Of a stretch of DNA of 64,000 nucleotides, positions 53,401 through 61,687 are shown one piece after another. Origin of the DNA: Chitinophaga ginsengisoli (lineage in GTDB: Bacteria; Bacteroidota; Bacteroidia; Chitinophagales; Chitinophagaceae); NCBI RefSeq assembly GCF_003014595.1, contig NZ_PYGK01000004.1, positions 310,001-374,000 of the forward strand, in the 5' to 3' direction. Position numbers and translations under genes: made by a program. Below the pieces are notes generated by a model. That model was not told the DNA's origin. It did no database searches and saw only the letters and a program-made list of their open reading frames with translations. Each line of letters opens with the position of its first letter. The stretch's first letter is position 1.

Positions 53401-55732
53401 CAATGGAGACAAACAGCAGGGCGACTTTAAGGATGCAGCTCATACGGTAACGGAGTATATCTATGATGCAAATGGGAATCTTATCAGAGATCTTAATAAA
53501 GGTATTAATATTGTATATAATGCATGGCTGAATAAACCGGGGAAGATCACTTTCGATAATGATGCTACCAGAAGTATAAGTTTTGTATATAATGCCCAGG
53601 GTGAAAGATTACAGCGAATTGTTACAGATGGAGCTAATACATACACCTACACATACAACAGTGGGTATATTTATAAAAATGATAAATTACTGTTGTTCCC
53701 ACAGCCGCAAGGTAGGGTTCGTGTAAATAGTAATGGTCAAATGATGTATGACTATTTCATTGCTGATAACAGAGGGAATATCCGTACTGTAATTACAGAA
53801 GAAACGAATGAAGTATACTATAAAGCATCGCATGAGGTTAACCCTCAGCCAATACCTGCTATTCCGGAAAAGGAAAGTTTCATTTTTCCAAAATACGTGG
53901 ATGGAATACCGGCAGGGAATAAGTTTTATGACTACCTGGGAGCTGGTAGTAACAGACAGTTTGTGAAATTAAATAACAGTGATCCTGACAGAAAGATCGG
54001 TACAGCCAAGGTACTCAGAGTAATGGCAGGTGATAAAGTGGAGGTGGGCGTACAGTCTTATTATGCAAACAACTCTTCATCCAACAACACCCCAAATGAT
54101 CTTCCCGAGTTGATTTTAAACCAGCTTATCAACTCTTTGCTCGGACCAGTTGCGATAATCCCTAATGGACACGACAATATTCTGCAGGGAACGGGAAACG
54201 GGCTTATTTTGAATAAGGATGACATGAAGACCTTCCTGCAGGATAAAAATACGGCTAATCCGCCGTCAGATGTTCCCAAGGCATACCTTAACTATGTGTT
54301 GTTTGACGACAATTTTAAGATGATTGATGGCAGCCCGCTAAGAGTATCTGTCCCCGGTGAAATTGTTCCGCTGGTAGGGCAGCTGGATGTTCAGAAGAAT
54401 GGTTACCTGTACGTCTATTTGTCTAATGAAAGCAATACAGACGTTTATTTTGACGATCTTGTTGTAAAACATACCAGTGGTCATTTGTTACAGGAAGATT
54501 CTTATTATCCTTTTGGATTGCAGATAAGAGGCCTGAGTAGTCAGGCATTAAGCCGGTTGGAGAATAATTATCTCTATAATGGCATCGAGAAGATTTCGGA
54601 GTTTGATCTTGATATCTATGACGCAGCTTACCGTAATCTTGACCCACAGATAGGCAGATGGTGGCAGCCAGATCCTTTGCAGGAAAGCATGGTGAATTAT
54701 TCTCCTTACAATAGTAACTTCAACGATCCGGTGAATTTTTCAGACCCTAATGGAGATTCACCATTAGGTGCGTTTCTGGGCGCTACAGGAGGCATGGTGG
54801 TAGGTGCAACTGCTGGCTATCTAATTGCAAGTAATAATGGCTATGATAAGAAGACGGTGACGGCGACAGGCGCTGTTATAGGGGCGGTTTTAGGCGGACT
54901 TGGGGGACAATATGGAGGGTCAATTCTTTCCGGAGATAACAGTGTGCTGAAATGTTTCGATAATTTCGGAAAACGCTGGATTGATGATCCAAATTTCTTT
55001 CAGAAAATAAGCGGAGCGGCAAAAAGGATTTTTGAACGAAGTGAAATAGGAATAGATGATGCGTCCAACCTGATGTTCAGGTTTAAAGCAAGTTATATTC
55101 CTAAACGTGCGCCGGAAAGGCTTCGGATAAATGTAGATATGGGGCTGATCAATATACCGGTGTTGCCTGTCCGGCCGTTAGTGCAGTTGACAGCAACACC
55201 ACAAGCGCCACCAAGGCCGACATCGACACCTGGGGGTACTATGACAACGCCCGTTCCAAGAAGAGTAGTGCGTCCCCGGCCCAGACGCTTACCACCAATT
55301 ACACTCCCACCGTTTGCTGCGCCCGGGCCTACTCAAACTGCCTGGATTACATTGTCTCAGGAGCAAGTGACTATGCTGGATCAGATAATCGCAATAGCAA
55401 GGTCGGCAGGAAGAACCCAAATTACAATTAATTACAATTCAACTATGGGCGAAGGAAATCTGAAAATAGGTACTAATTTTAGTCCAAGAGCAACAATGGA
55501 AGAAACCATTAATCCCCGAACCGGACTGCGCATTGAGAATATGCGAATCTACAAGGGACCATCCAGGTCAAGGCCTATGGTTCTTGACCAGCAATATGGA
55601 ACTAATGGATGGAGTAATCTGATCCAACAGACGGTGAGAATGGCGAATTATCTCCGGAGTAGAGGAATGACGCCGACAGTCAATTTTGTACCGGATGCTT
55701 CTAGTAATAGGTATGACGCGACAATACAATGA
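50480..55732 (+). CDS. RHS repeat protein with core domain and an unrecognised 325-residue C-terminal domain
   Basis: 1750 residues with a signal peptide (ending LLKSEAQ). An Ig-like head (about 30-210) is followed by the DUF6443-type segment (NSPLSDNDYRKQITYQDGIS) and YD repeats (about 430-1130: YDVIGNLRYILSPL, YDEWGRVIQNKLGSIEALQY, YDANGNLIRDLNKG). The RHS-associated core lies at about 1342-1425 (SYYPFGLQIRGLSS, DPQIGRWWQPDPLQESMVNY, NDPVNFSDPNGD). After it comes a Gly/Ala-rich membrane-like stretch (ATGGMVVGATAGYLIASN, ATGAVIGAVLGGLGGQYG), a Pro/Arg-rich linker and a final domain ITINYNSTMGEGNLKIG, ending NFVPDASSNRYDATIQ. In polymorphic-toxin systems this end is the effector; I cannot identify it. 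The transglutaminase-like gene follows after 32 bp. Confidence 0.9.
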   Translation: MRFINKAILLLISVWCVFLLKSEAQTISVDPGTIAQEKSVFVKGDIIYIKNIKSPTSIQNPMPVQIWEKSTDGTNWTTITSATGSNELHEIATIAGTFYYRRKFSMNSNEVIISVVERLTGGEISGAQYITPGSTPAALGNVTGSSGGAGGYTYQWESSDDETNWTIINGATAITYQPGANTATKYYHRKVTSGDQESYSNTIQIFVNKNSAQNAPATTTVNTTALVASLPGYSGLVAANLRKTTAVDILKPNVVSWENPNSPLSDNDYRKQITYQDGISRPIQEVYYKRSKTGKDIVSVSVYDKFGIENITPLPYVAATDANSAGQFRTNAAAEQPAYYNTLTAGKEGYFYSQYSEENAVSPRSSIGSGPGKRSAGINKGARSELRVNTAADKVRIWTIGDNDADAPSSSSMYDAGALTVSVYTNDEGNKVYNYVDNEGRKVLESIQRDGSDKPGEGARTYFVYDVIGNLRYILSPLATAYCVANNSWNFSGAGTVLDQLSTRYLYDAKGRVISIQQPGASEPTYMVYDNRDRLIFTQDAKLRANNKGEWILFFYDNIDRQIIQAIYKNTSATRASLQSQIDAATASTRTQSITTPAISDLYVDKREGGTLNYIAKNSIQFIEGFETTANDEFTTIIDPNAPGTIESIPVSTISNFDYGNYEPLVIAYYDDYTWSGAAAFSSDFQVSAGNNKYPINVEPDYAVKGTVTGYKVKVLDRNQWLATTFFYDRYGNAIQSQSDNISGGKDILTLQYDFAGNVLSAYSIVKNPQAATLNEVRTRVRNEYENGRVKQVYHEIMNGQTVSKLVGEYDYDEWGRVIQNKLGSIEALQYDYDFQGRLTGINAAYARDKSAANYFGMELSYDNGFQNGRTDDKLSGVTWRRKGDPDEWHAYGFGYHSGGGLAKADYTQNTGISWSNADVDYKVSGLEYDENGNVEKMKQDGMLLGKVKSGIDDLQYTYDNNGWSNTLLAVADGNGDKQQGDFKDAAHTVTEYIYDANGNLIRDLNKGINIVYNAWLNKPGKITFDNDATRSISFVYNAQGERLQRIVTDGANTYTYTYNSGYIYKNDKLLLFPQPQGRVRVNSNGQMMYDYFIADNRGNIRTVITEETNEVYYKASHEVNPQPIPAIPEKESFIFPKYVDGIPAGNKFYDYLGAGSNRQFVKLNNSDPDRKIGTAKVLRVMAGDKVEVGVQSYYANNSSSNNTPNDLPELILNQLINSLLGPVAIIPNGHDNILQGTGNGLILNKDDMKTFLQDKNTANPPSDVPKAYLNYVLFDDNFKMIDGSPLRVSVPGEIVPLVGQLDVQKNGYLYVYLSNESNTDVYFDDLVVKHTSGHLLQEDSYYPFGLQIRGLSSQALSRLENNYLYNGIEKISEFDLDIYDAAYRNLDPQIGRWWQPDPLQESMVNYSPYNSNFNDPVNFSDPNGDSPLGAFLGATGGMVVGATAGYLIASNNGYDKKTVTATGAVIGAVLGGLGGQYGGSILSGDNSVLKCFDNFGKRWIDDPNFFQKISGAAKRIFERSEIGIDDASNLMFRFKASYIPKRAPERLRINVDMGLINIPVLPVRPLVQLTATPQAPPRPTSTPGGTMTTPVPRRVVRPRPRRLPPITLPPFAAPGPTQTAWITLSQEQVTMLDQIIAIARSAGRTQITINYNSTMGEGNLKIGTNFSPRATMEETINPRTGLRIENMRIYKGPSRSRPMVLDQQYGTNGWSNLIQQTVRMANYLRSRGMTPTVNFVPDASSNRYDATIQ

Positions 55733-55764
55733 TTTAACAGCAAAATATTTGTGATATTTGTATT

Positions 55765-56712
55765 ATGAAAGGATACGCTTTACTATTATGTGTCTTTCTT
55801 CTCATTGCCAGCGAGACCAAAGCACAAAAGGTTAATTATTCTTCTGTGGACGACTATGTGGCTAACATGAATGTCGATACTACAATGAAGATGGACAATC
55901 TTGTTAAGCTGATTACGCGGCCGTTCAATGATGAGCATCGTAAAGCAAGGGCTATTTTTGATTGGATTTGCCTTAATATTCACTACGATCATGCTGGATT
56001 TGAGGCAAGTCTGGAGAATCCCGAAGCTTATCCGTTTAAAATGCCAGACGAGGTACTAAAGAGGAGAATTGCAATTTGTTCAGAAATAAGTAGTCTTGCT
56101 AAAGAAATGTTTGGTAGGGCAGGATTGAAATGTGAGGACATTTATGGCGAAACAAGAACCTATTTTAGTAGTGGGCCTTTTGATCACGCCTGGAATGCCG
56201 TGTACCTGTCGGGAAAATGGTTCCTGTTTGATTGTACATGGGGAGGGGTGAACAATTATAATAAGATAAATTATTTTTACTTTCTGACACCACCAGAATA
56301 TCTAATCGCTTCGCATTTGCCGAATGATATAAAATGGACTTTGCTCGAAAAAAATCCTACGCGGGACGAAGTTGATAGATTTCCACCGGTTTGGCCTGAC
56401 TACTTCAGTTATTCAGAAAAACCATTCCCTCGTGATAAAGAAATAGTTTCGACCGACGGCAGCCTTCGTGTGACCAACTATGTAATAAAGGGTTTTGTTC
56501 AGGACATCCGCATTGTTGATAAGGATGAGCACTATATTCGATTTCGGCAAACACCGGTATTGAATACAGCTGGAGACACTACAGCGTATCAAATTAGTGG
56601 TTTGCAGAACGGAAGTTATACAATGAGAATATCCGGATTTGCGCTTGATCCAACACCCGGGACATTGTCAGAGGGTAAAAGAATGGTCGATTTCAACTTG
56701 TTTGTAAAATAG
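55765..56712 (+). CDS. Secreted transglutaminase-like protein, probable partner of the RHS protein
   Basis: 315 residues with a signal peptide (MKGYALLLCVFLLIASETKA). The transglutaminase-like fold (PF01841-type) has all three catalytic residues in order: Cys105 in RIAICSEISSLAKEM, His141 in FDHAWNAVYLSGKWFLF and Asp156 in FDCTWGG. A beta-rich C-terminal domain (about 230-315, TNYVIKGFVQDIRIVDKDEH) resembles an Ig-like module. It lies 32 bp after the RHS gene and ends at a bidirectional terminator. The inferred role is processing, crosslinking or neutralising the RHS protein outside the cytoplasm; a general cell-envelope peptidase is the alternative. Confidence 0.85.
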   Translation: MKGYALLLCVFLLIASETKAQKVNYSSVDDYVANMNVDTTMKMDNLVKLITRPFNDEHRKARAIFDWICLNIHYDHAGFEASLENPEAYPFKMPDEVLKRRIAICSEISSLAKEMFGRAGLKCEDIYGETRTYFSSGPFDHAWNAVYLSGKWFLFDCTWGGVNNYNKINYFYFLTPPEYLIASHLPNDIKWTLLEKNPTRDEVDRFPPVWPDYFSYSEKPFPRDKEIVSTDGSLRVTNYVIKGFVQDIRIVDKDEHYIRFRQTPVLNTAGDTTAYQISGLQNGSYTMRISGFALDPTPGTLSEGKRMVDFNLFVK

Positions 56713-56722
56713 TGAAGTCCTA

Positions 56723-56761
56723 TAAAAAAACTTTCAAGGTATGCTTGAAAGTTTTTTTTAT
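56723..56761. terminator. Bidirectional intrinsic terminator
   Basis: Stem AAACTTTCAAG with CTTGAAAGTTT around GTATG, flanked by a run of A on the left and eight T on the right, so it works on both strands. It separates the RHS/transglutaminase genes from the convergent GreA-like gene. Confidence 0.9.
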
Positions 56762-56791
56762 AGATAATTTCTTTAACGGAACATCCAGGGA

Positions 56792-57259
56792 TTAATAAAT
56801 TTCAACAATCACCATATCCACTTTATTGAACAGGAAAGTATCCTCCGCTTTCTTATGTAACAGTAATTTCGCAAGCGGGGCATCCGGTGAAAGAAAGAAA
56901 ATAATCTGATCATCAATCACCTGTTTACCCAATCCCGCTGCAATAAAGAAAGCATATTGCTGACATTTTACCAATGCTCCCGTTTGAGCGGTAGTATAAA
57001 CGATATCTGTATTTACTTTCTGTAATTTGTCAAGCTCCCTGATGTTTTCAGCCAGTTGCCTTGCATACATATCCTTTTCCAGGTGGCCCATCGCTCTTCC
57101 AGTTTCGTATTTATCACCCGCTGAACTTTTGTCTTCGCTATTAGCTGCCTCCTGTGCACTATCAACAGCCGATTTCGCTATGGTGATTCGTTCTGTTATC
57201 AGTAGCTCTCCAGTCTTTTTTAACCTGGTTTTAAAGGTGATCATTTCCTCGCGTGTCAT
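56792..57259 (-). CDS. GreA/GreB-like transcription elongation factor homologue
   Basis: 155 residues. The N-terminal coiled coil reads KTRLKKTGELLITERITIAK, DSAQEAANSEDKSSAGDKYE, TGRAMGHLEKDM; the C-terminal FKBP-like part has GLGKQVIDDQIIFFLSPDAP, LAKLLLHKKAEDTF, the SPxxPLxxxLxxKK signature of the GreA/GreB C-terminus. The acidic pair used by GreA to cleave backtracked RNA at the coiled-coil tip may be represented by the SEDKSS turn. It is a short, Bacteroidota-type homologue, probably binding RNA polymerase. Not a canonical greA, which is usually about 158 residues with a different head. Confidence 0.75.
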   Translation of the reverse strand: MTREEMITFKTRLKKTGELLITERITIAKSAVDSAQEAANSEDKSSAGDKYETGRAMGHLEKDMYARQLAENIRELDKLQKVNTDIVYTTAQTGALVKCQQYAFFIAAGLGKQVIDDQIIFFLSPDAPLAKLLLHKKAEDTFLFNKVDMVIVEIY

Positions 57260-57491
57260 AAGCTGTTGATTGAATACCGGTTCAATTTAAGAAAAGCTAT
57301 TGAATGTTGTTGTCAGCCGTAGCCGTTATTGAGTGTATCAGTTTAAAAATAAGATCAGCCTTGATCAATCGTGTCTTTAGGAAACGCCAATGATATAAAT
57401 AAGGGCACTCACAATGTAACATGTCGTGATTTAAAAATAGAATTGGAGGATTAAATTCCCGGGATGAGAAATTAATCCTCCTGTCAGATGT

Positions 57492-57524
57492 GCTTAAAAA
57501 GATTATAAACGGCAAATACTGCCG
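57492..57524 (-). terminator. Possible terminator of the hydrolase operon
   Basis: On the minus strand the stem CGGCA-GTATT-TGCCG is followed by TTTATAATCTTTTT, 37 bp beyond the stop at 57561. The stem is short, so this is tentative. The rest of the 300-bp spacer 57260-57560 shows no gene. Confidence 0.4.
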
Positions 57525-57560
57525 GGTGCCAATGGCATCAATTCCAGTGGAAAAGTATTG

Positions 57561-60056
57561 CTACAACGCCTGTATATGCAAATGATCCAACGCATCAGCA
57601 AACAGGTACCTGATATTTGCACCTCTTGCCTGAGCATTGCTGATAGCTGTACGCAGGGTGTTCCTGGACGTTTCATTGGTAATATGTCCGAGATCACCGT
57701 TTGTGCTACCGGTAGGGGAGTGTTCATTCCATTGATTGGGCAGGAAGAAATTGCCGGTGGTATTCAGGTTCTGGTATTCCGGAAGAAGGGTAGGCGGCTG
57801 CGTATTGGCATATACGGTGATATGCCTGTTATAGGTAGCAAAGTCATGGTCTGCACCTGCACCATCCGCGTAAGGCGGTCTTGGCAATCCCAATGCATAA
57901 CTGCCCGGAGCCAGGTTATTAATAGCTGCTACTACGGCATCCAGGCATTGCTGCTGATTACGAACGTCAATTCGCTTGCCATCAATATGAGTAAGATCAA
58001 CAGCAGTGCCATTGGAATGATGAGAAGATGCCGGCCGGATATAACTGAGAATGCCAAAGGCCGGATTGGCGCTGCTATTATGGTCCAGAGAGAAATAGAG
58101 CATCTGTGAAATACTTTGCAGCAGGCTCAATGACGGCGTAAATGTGTTATTGTTAAGTGTATATGTGCCATTAGCCCTTATCTGTTCCAGTTGTTGCCGG
58201 ATATTGGCCGGAATAAGGACTCTTCCGGGATTGGACAGTATATCCCCCGCCGCGTCCTGTACGGTAAGTCCTTTGGCAGTGGCAAAGCCATTGATGCTTT
58301 GTGCTGCTGATGGCGCAGGAGTAGCGGCATCGAAACGCAGGAGATTATTATGTTCTATGATGGAGATGAGAACATTCGCATAGTTAGGATCAGTCGCATA
58401 GCCTGCACGTGCAATCTCACGGGCAAACTGACGTCCGTCATCGGTATGATTGAAGGCTTCGCGGTATCTGCTATTGTTGACGAGGAAATTGCCATGGTCA
58501 TTGAAACTTTCCACTGCATTGGCATAAGCCCTGAAATTATCTTTTACTCTCCAGCGATAGCGTGTGTTGCCGTTACCATCTGTAAATTGTTCAATGGATA
58601 TGATCTCGGGATAAGGATGACGACTCCGATCGTTGTCACTATGGATCTCGGTAGTGGTCAGGAGCTGTTTTTCCCCGGTCCATGACGCACCGGCCTTGAT
58701 ACCGAAGAAATTAAAGCGGGGAGCATGTCTGCCCCAGCCAGATTCCAGCGCGGCCTGCGCCAGTGTTACTGAAGCAGGTACACGGGTCTGTCGCATGCTG
58801 TCTGTTGCATTCTGTGCATATTGCTGTATAAAATCATCCTGCACAGTAAGATCATTGGAGAAGAATGCACGGTTTTCCAATGAGAATGATTGTGAGCTGC
58901 TGGCGCCACCGTTCCACATTTCTATCTCCGCATTACGGCGGTTAATCAGTCCCTGGGAGTCCACCAAGGCCCCGTTCTGTCTGATCTTCACCCATTTCCT
59001 CATTTCTGTTGGAACTGCACCGTAGTTCCCTTCATTAAGCAGCCTGCGTAAAGTGGATTGCTTAAAGTTAGCAGATCCGATATTATAGACAAAGCTGACA
59101 AGTGCATCAAACTGATTTTGGTTCAGTGTTACAGATACCTGTTGATTGATCGTTGTCTGGAATGCACTTACTCTATCCATCAGCAGTTCGGTCGCCCGCT
59201 GATCTGTGACACCATTGTCGTAAGGCTGTTCTGAAGCAGCGCCGTTACAGTTCCCTTTATGTATCAACGTACCATAGCCGATGGTGCAATGGCCTGCCTG
59301 ATCATTGTACTTTCTTGCCCTGAAGCCTTCCAGTCTTTTGATAAGATCAACACCACTGGTAGACAAGGTAGAGAATGATATGGCTGTATTAAAAGCAGAG
59401 AGAGAATGAGCTGCGGATACGCCTGCCGGCCAGTGTACGATCTGTATCCTGCCATCCCAGTCCTGGCTGACGCGTACCTCCCGTTCGAATTTCACAAGGA
59501 AGTCAGCAAATTTCTCCGGATAGGTAGTGCCTGTAGCTGGATCTATGATGGTCAGCGTAGTACCCTGAGGAGTACCATCGCCTTTGATAGCGGTCATGAT
59601 GCGGGCATGAATGCCAAATTTGGCATCAGAACCTTCTGCGGTAGTGACCCATAAGGGACCAACATTACGCATAAGTTGTTCCCAGCCAGAAATGGTTAAA
59701 CTCTGGGGATATTTGAATTCGAAGCCGGCTGCATTCAGAAAAGGCACCTTTTCTGTAGCCAATAACCACTGATTGGCTTTGAACTTTGCAAGATAGGTCG
59801 CCCCGATTGCGCCTATTGCAGTCTCAATAGCAGTAGAACGGTGGTCCCGCCAGGAAATCATCATTGTTGCCACTGTAGCCCAGCAAACAAGCCCGGAAGG
59901 CTGTTTAATGACATCCACTGTGCCGGGGATCTCATAATCCACTGCATCGAATGAATTAGCAAATCTTTCCACAATAGAAGCAGATCTGGCATAACCATTT
60001 TGTCTGCGTCTTCCGGCGCCAAGTAGGTTGCTTACTTCGAAGAAACGATTTTCCAT
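57561..60056 (-). CDS. Four-domain protein: papain-like protease, GH24 lysozyme, GH73-type glucosaminidase and M15-like domain
   Basis: 831 residues with no signal peptide. Residues 45-210: papain-like cysteine protease with Cys58 (SGLVCWATVATM), His150 (KFGIHARIMTAI) and Asp172 (LTIIDPATG). Residues 233-383: T4-type lysozyme with Glu243, Asp252 and Thr258 at T4-like spacing (RLEGFRARKYNDQAGHCTIG). Residues 400-577: FlgJ-like glucosaminidase with Glu438 in AALESGWG. Residues 610-831: an M15-like metallopeptidase pattern with SSHHSNGTAVD (His679/680, Asp687) and DHLHIQAL (His825/827). Together these would cut both glycan and peptide bonds of peptidoglycan. It is the last gene of a minus-strand operon. 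The lack of a secretion signal points to delivery by another machine or by lysis. Confidence 0.88.
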   Translation of the reverse strand: MENRFFEVSNLLGAGRRRQNGYARSASIVERFANSFDAVDYEIPGTVDVIKQPSGLVCWATVATMMISWRDHRSTAIETAIGAIGATYLAKFKANQWLLATEKVPFLNAAGFEFKYPQSLTISGWEQLMRNVGPLWVTTAEGSDAKFGIHARIMTAIKGDGTPQGTTLTIIDPATGTTYPEKFADFLVKFEREVRVSQDWDGRIQIVHWPAGVSAAHSLSAFNTAISFSTLSTSGVDLIKRLEGFRARKYNDQAGHCTIGYGTLIHKGNCNGAASEQPYDNGVTDQRATELLMDRVSAFQTTINQQVSVTLNQNQFDALVSFVYNIGSANFKQSTLRRLLNEGNYGAVPTEMRKWVKIRQNGALVDSQGLINRRNAEIEMWNGGASSSQSFSLENRAFFSNDLTVQDDFIQQYAQNATDSMRQTRVPASVTLAQAALESGWGRHAPRFNFFGIKAGASWTGEKQLLTTTEIHSDNDRSRHPYPEIISIEQFTDGNGNTRYRWRVKDNFRAYANAVESFNDHGNFLVNNSRYREAFNHTDDGRQFAREIARAGYATDPNYANVLISIIEHNNLLRFDAATPAPSAAQSINGFATAKGLTVQDAAGDILSNPGRVLIPANIRQQLEQIRANGTYTLNNNTFTPSLSLLQSISQMLYFSLDHNSSANPAFGILSYIRPASSHHSNGTAVDLTHIDGKRIDVRNQQQCLDAVVAAINNLAPGSYALGLPRPPYADGAGADHDFATYNRHITVYANTQPPTLLPEYQNLNTTGNFFLPNQWNEHSPTGSTNGDLGHITNETSRNTLRTAISNAQARGANIRYLFADALDHLHIQAL

Positions 60057-60085
60057 TTTAGATCGGATTGAGTATCGTGAAAAAA

Positions 60086-61675
60086 TTACAGTGTTTTACC
60101 TAGTTCAAAATGCATCCCATCCTTCTTGCCTTTGAAATGCCCGCCCCAGAAGAAGCCCTGCTGATTAGCGATGGCTACCAGCTCTCTTACACATCCTTTT
60201 TGTCCCATCAGGGCAGGTTCCTGACCAAAGCCATTGGTGCCTGCATTGATATCAAAAGCGGTACCCCAGGCATGATTACTGAGTGGTCTCGGAGATCTGT
60301 TCTGTGTGCCCCGGATAAATCTTGCAGCATAACCTCCTTCAAAGGTCAGGATCCTGTCCAGTAGTCCTGCCGCTTCCCATGCCGCCCACAGGGCTTTTAA
60401 TCTTTCTTCTCCGGCTTTATGGAAGTTGATGATGCCATTTTGGATGACCTGGTTGCCGATCTTTTTGCCATTCAATTGAGGGATGCTTACCCTTACAATG
60501 TTATCTGCAGCCCAGTTGTTCGTTACCCGGATGCCGTCTCCACCGAAGGTGGAAGGATCTGGTTCATAAGTGAATGTGCCGAATGTGGCGGCACGTTCCG
60601 CAGTGGTTAACGGACGGATACTAGTAGGCCGCGGCGGCCAGTTGGGGCCACTGGTATCCGGAGGACTCATCTGCAAACTGGGCGCTTGTTCCGGAGTAAC
60701 GGTAGCTACTGGTTGCTGGCTGTGGTACCTGTGGATATCGTCAAGGTCATTCAGAAACTCCAAAGGGTTTGGTTCTTCTTCACTTTTCTTATTGACTGGC
60801 GCCGGAGCGTTTTTTCTGGCAGGAGCAGGCGGAGGTGGGGTTTCCGGGATCTTGTCAAAATCGTCGAACCGGTTAGTAAGTTCCTGTGCATCTACCTGGA
60901 TAGTACCCAGATTGTACGCATTGGCAAACTTCATATTTTGCGCAATGCGGTCAAATATGGCGTGTTCATTCTTAGAAGCGGGATCATTACCTTTCGGCGT
61001 TGAAGGTTCCTCAATTGATTGTTGTTTACCTACATCTTCCCGGTTGACAGTCTTCTTTGCGGAAGGATCATAGACCTTCTTACCGGAAAGAATGGCCTGC
61101 AGATCATTTACGATCTCTTCTTCCCTTGAGGAAAGAGAACCACTGCCCTGCGTCGGTGATTCAGGTGCGTCATGCCCCCGCATTTGTTTGATGTCTTCCA
61201 GTAAAGATGCTGTATCCGGCGCTCCATCAGCATAATCTGCCCCTGAAACAGCCGGTGTTGTTGACGACGAAACAGCCTGGTCTGAAATAGCCTTTTCCGT
61301 TGAGAAGGGGTCGAGTACATTCGTTAACAGGTCCTGATTCTCGCTCACCGGTGATGGAGTAGGAGGTGTATATACTGGAACGTATGTATTCTCTTCGGCT
61401 GTCGATGATTGTAACACATACTCTTCAAAATAAGTTTCATCATTCACAGCAGATGCCTGTACTACATACTCTTCGAAGATCTCTCCGTTACTATCTGTAG
61501 ATGCCGCCACAACATATTCTTCAAACGGAACATTGTCTTTAACGGTGAGCACTTCACCGTTGTCAAAGCTTTGTGTCAGCGATTTCTGCTTTTTCTTTTT
61601 AGGACGATGATGCCCGCCGTAATAATCACGGAGCAGATCTTCATAGCAGGAGTAAGGAGTATGTTTCTTCTTCAT
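60086..61675 (-). CDS. M15-type peptidase with a long disordered N-terminus carrying three 16-residue repeats
   Basis: 529 residues. The C-terminal domain (about 360-529) is a D-Ala-D-Ala carboxypeptidase-like M15 peptidase: SNHAWGTAFDIN holds His468 and Asp475, GFFWGGHFKGKKDGMHFE holds His522. It would cleave peptidoglycan stem peptides. The N-terminal half is polar, Pro/Ser/Glu-rich and probably unfolded; residues 51-98 are three tandem 16-residue units starting FEEYVVAAS, FEEYVVQAS and FEEYVLQSS. There is no signal peptide. It is 29 bp upstream of the four-domain hydrolase and 12 bp downstream of the next gene, so one operon. The repeat-bearing tail could be a loading or docking segment. 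Confidence 0.82.
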   Translation of the reverse strand: MKKKHTPYSCYEDLLRDYYGGHHRPKKKKQKSLTQSFDNGEVLTVKDNVPFEEYVVAASTDSNGEIFEEYVVQASAVNDETYFEEYVLQSSTAEENTYVPVYTPPTPSPVSENQDLLTNVLDPFSTEKAISDQAVSSSTTPAVSGADYADGAPDTASLLEDIKQMRGHDAPESPTQGSGSLSSREEEIVNDLQAILSGKKVYDPSAKKTVNREDVGKQQSIEEPSTPKGNDPASKNEHAIFDRIAQNMKFANAYNLGTIQVDAQELTNRFDDFDKIPETPPPPAPARKNAPAPVNKKSEEEPNPLEFLNDLDDIHRYHSQQPVATVTPEQAPSLQMSPPDTSGPNWPPRPTSIRPLTTAERAATFGTFTYEPDPSTFGGDGIRVTNNWAADNIVRVSIPQLNGKKIGNQVIQNGIINFHKAGEERLKALWAAWEAAGLLDRILTFEGGYAARFIRGTQNRSPRPLSNHAWGTAFDINAGTNGFGQEPALMGQKGCVRELVAIANQQGFFWGGHFKGKKDGMHFELGKTL

Positions 61676-61687
61676 ATGCCTGTACGT

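Noticed and set aside
56792..57259. Annotation as 3-oxoacyl-ACP synthase
   Set aside because: Length and the SPDAPLAKLLLHKK signature match GreA/GreB-type proteins; no ketosynthase motif is present.
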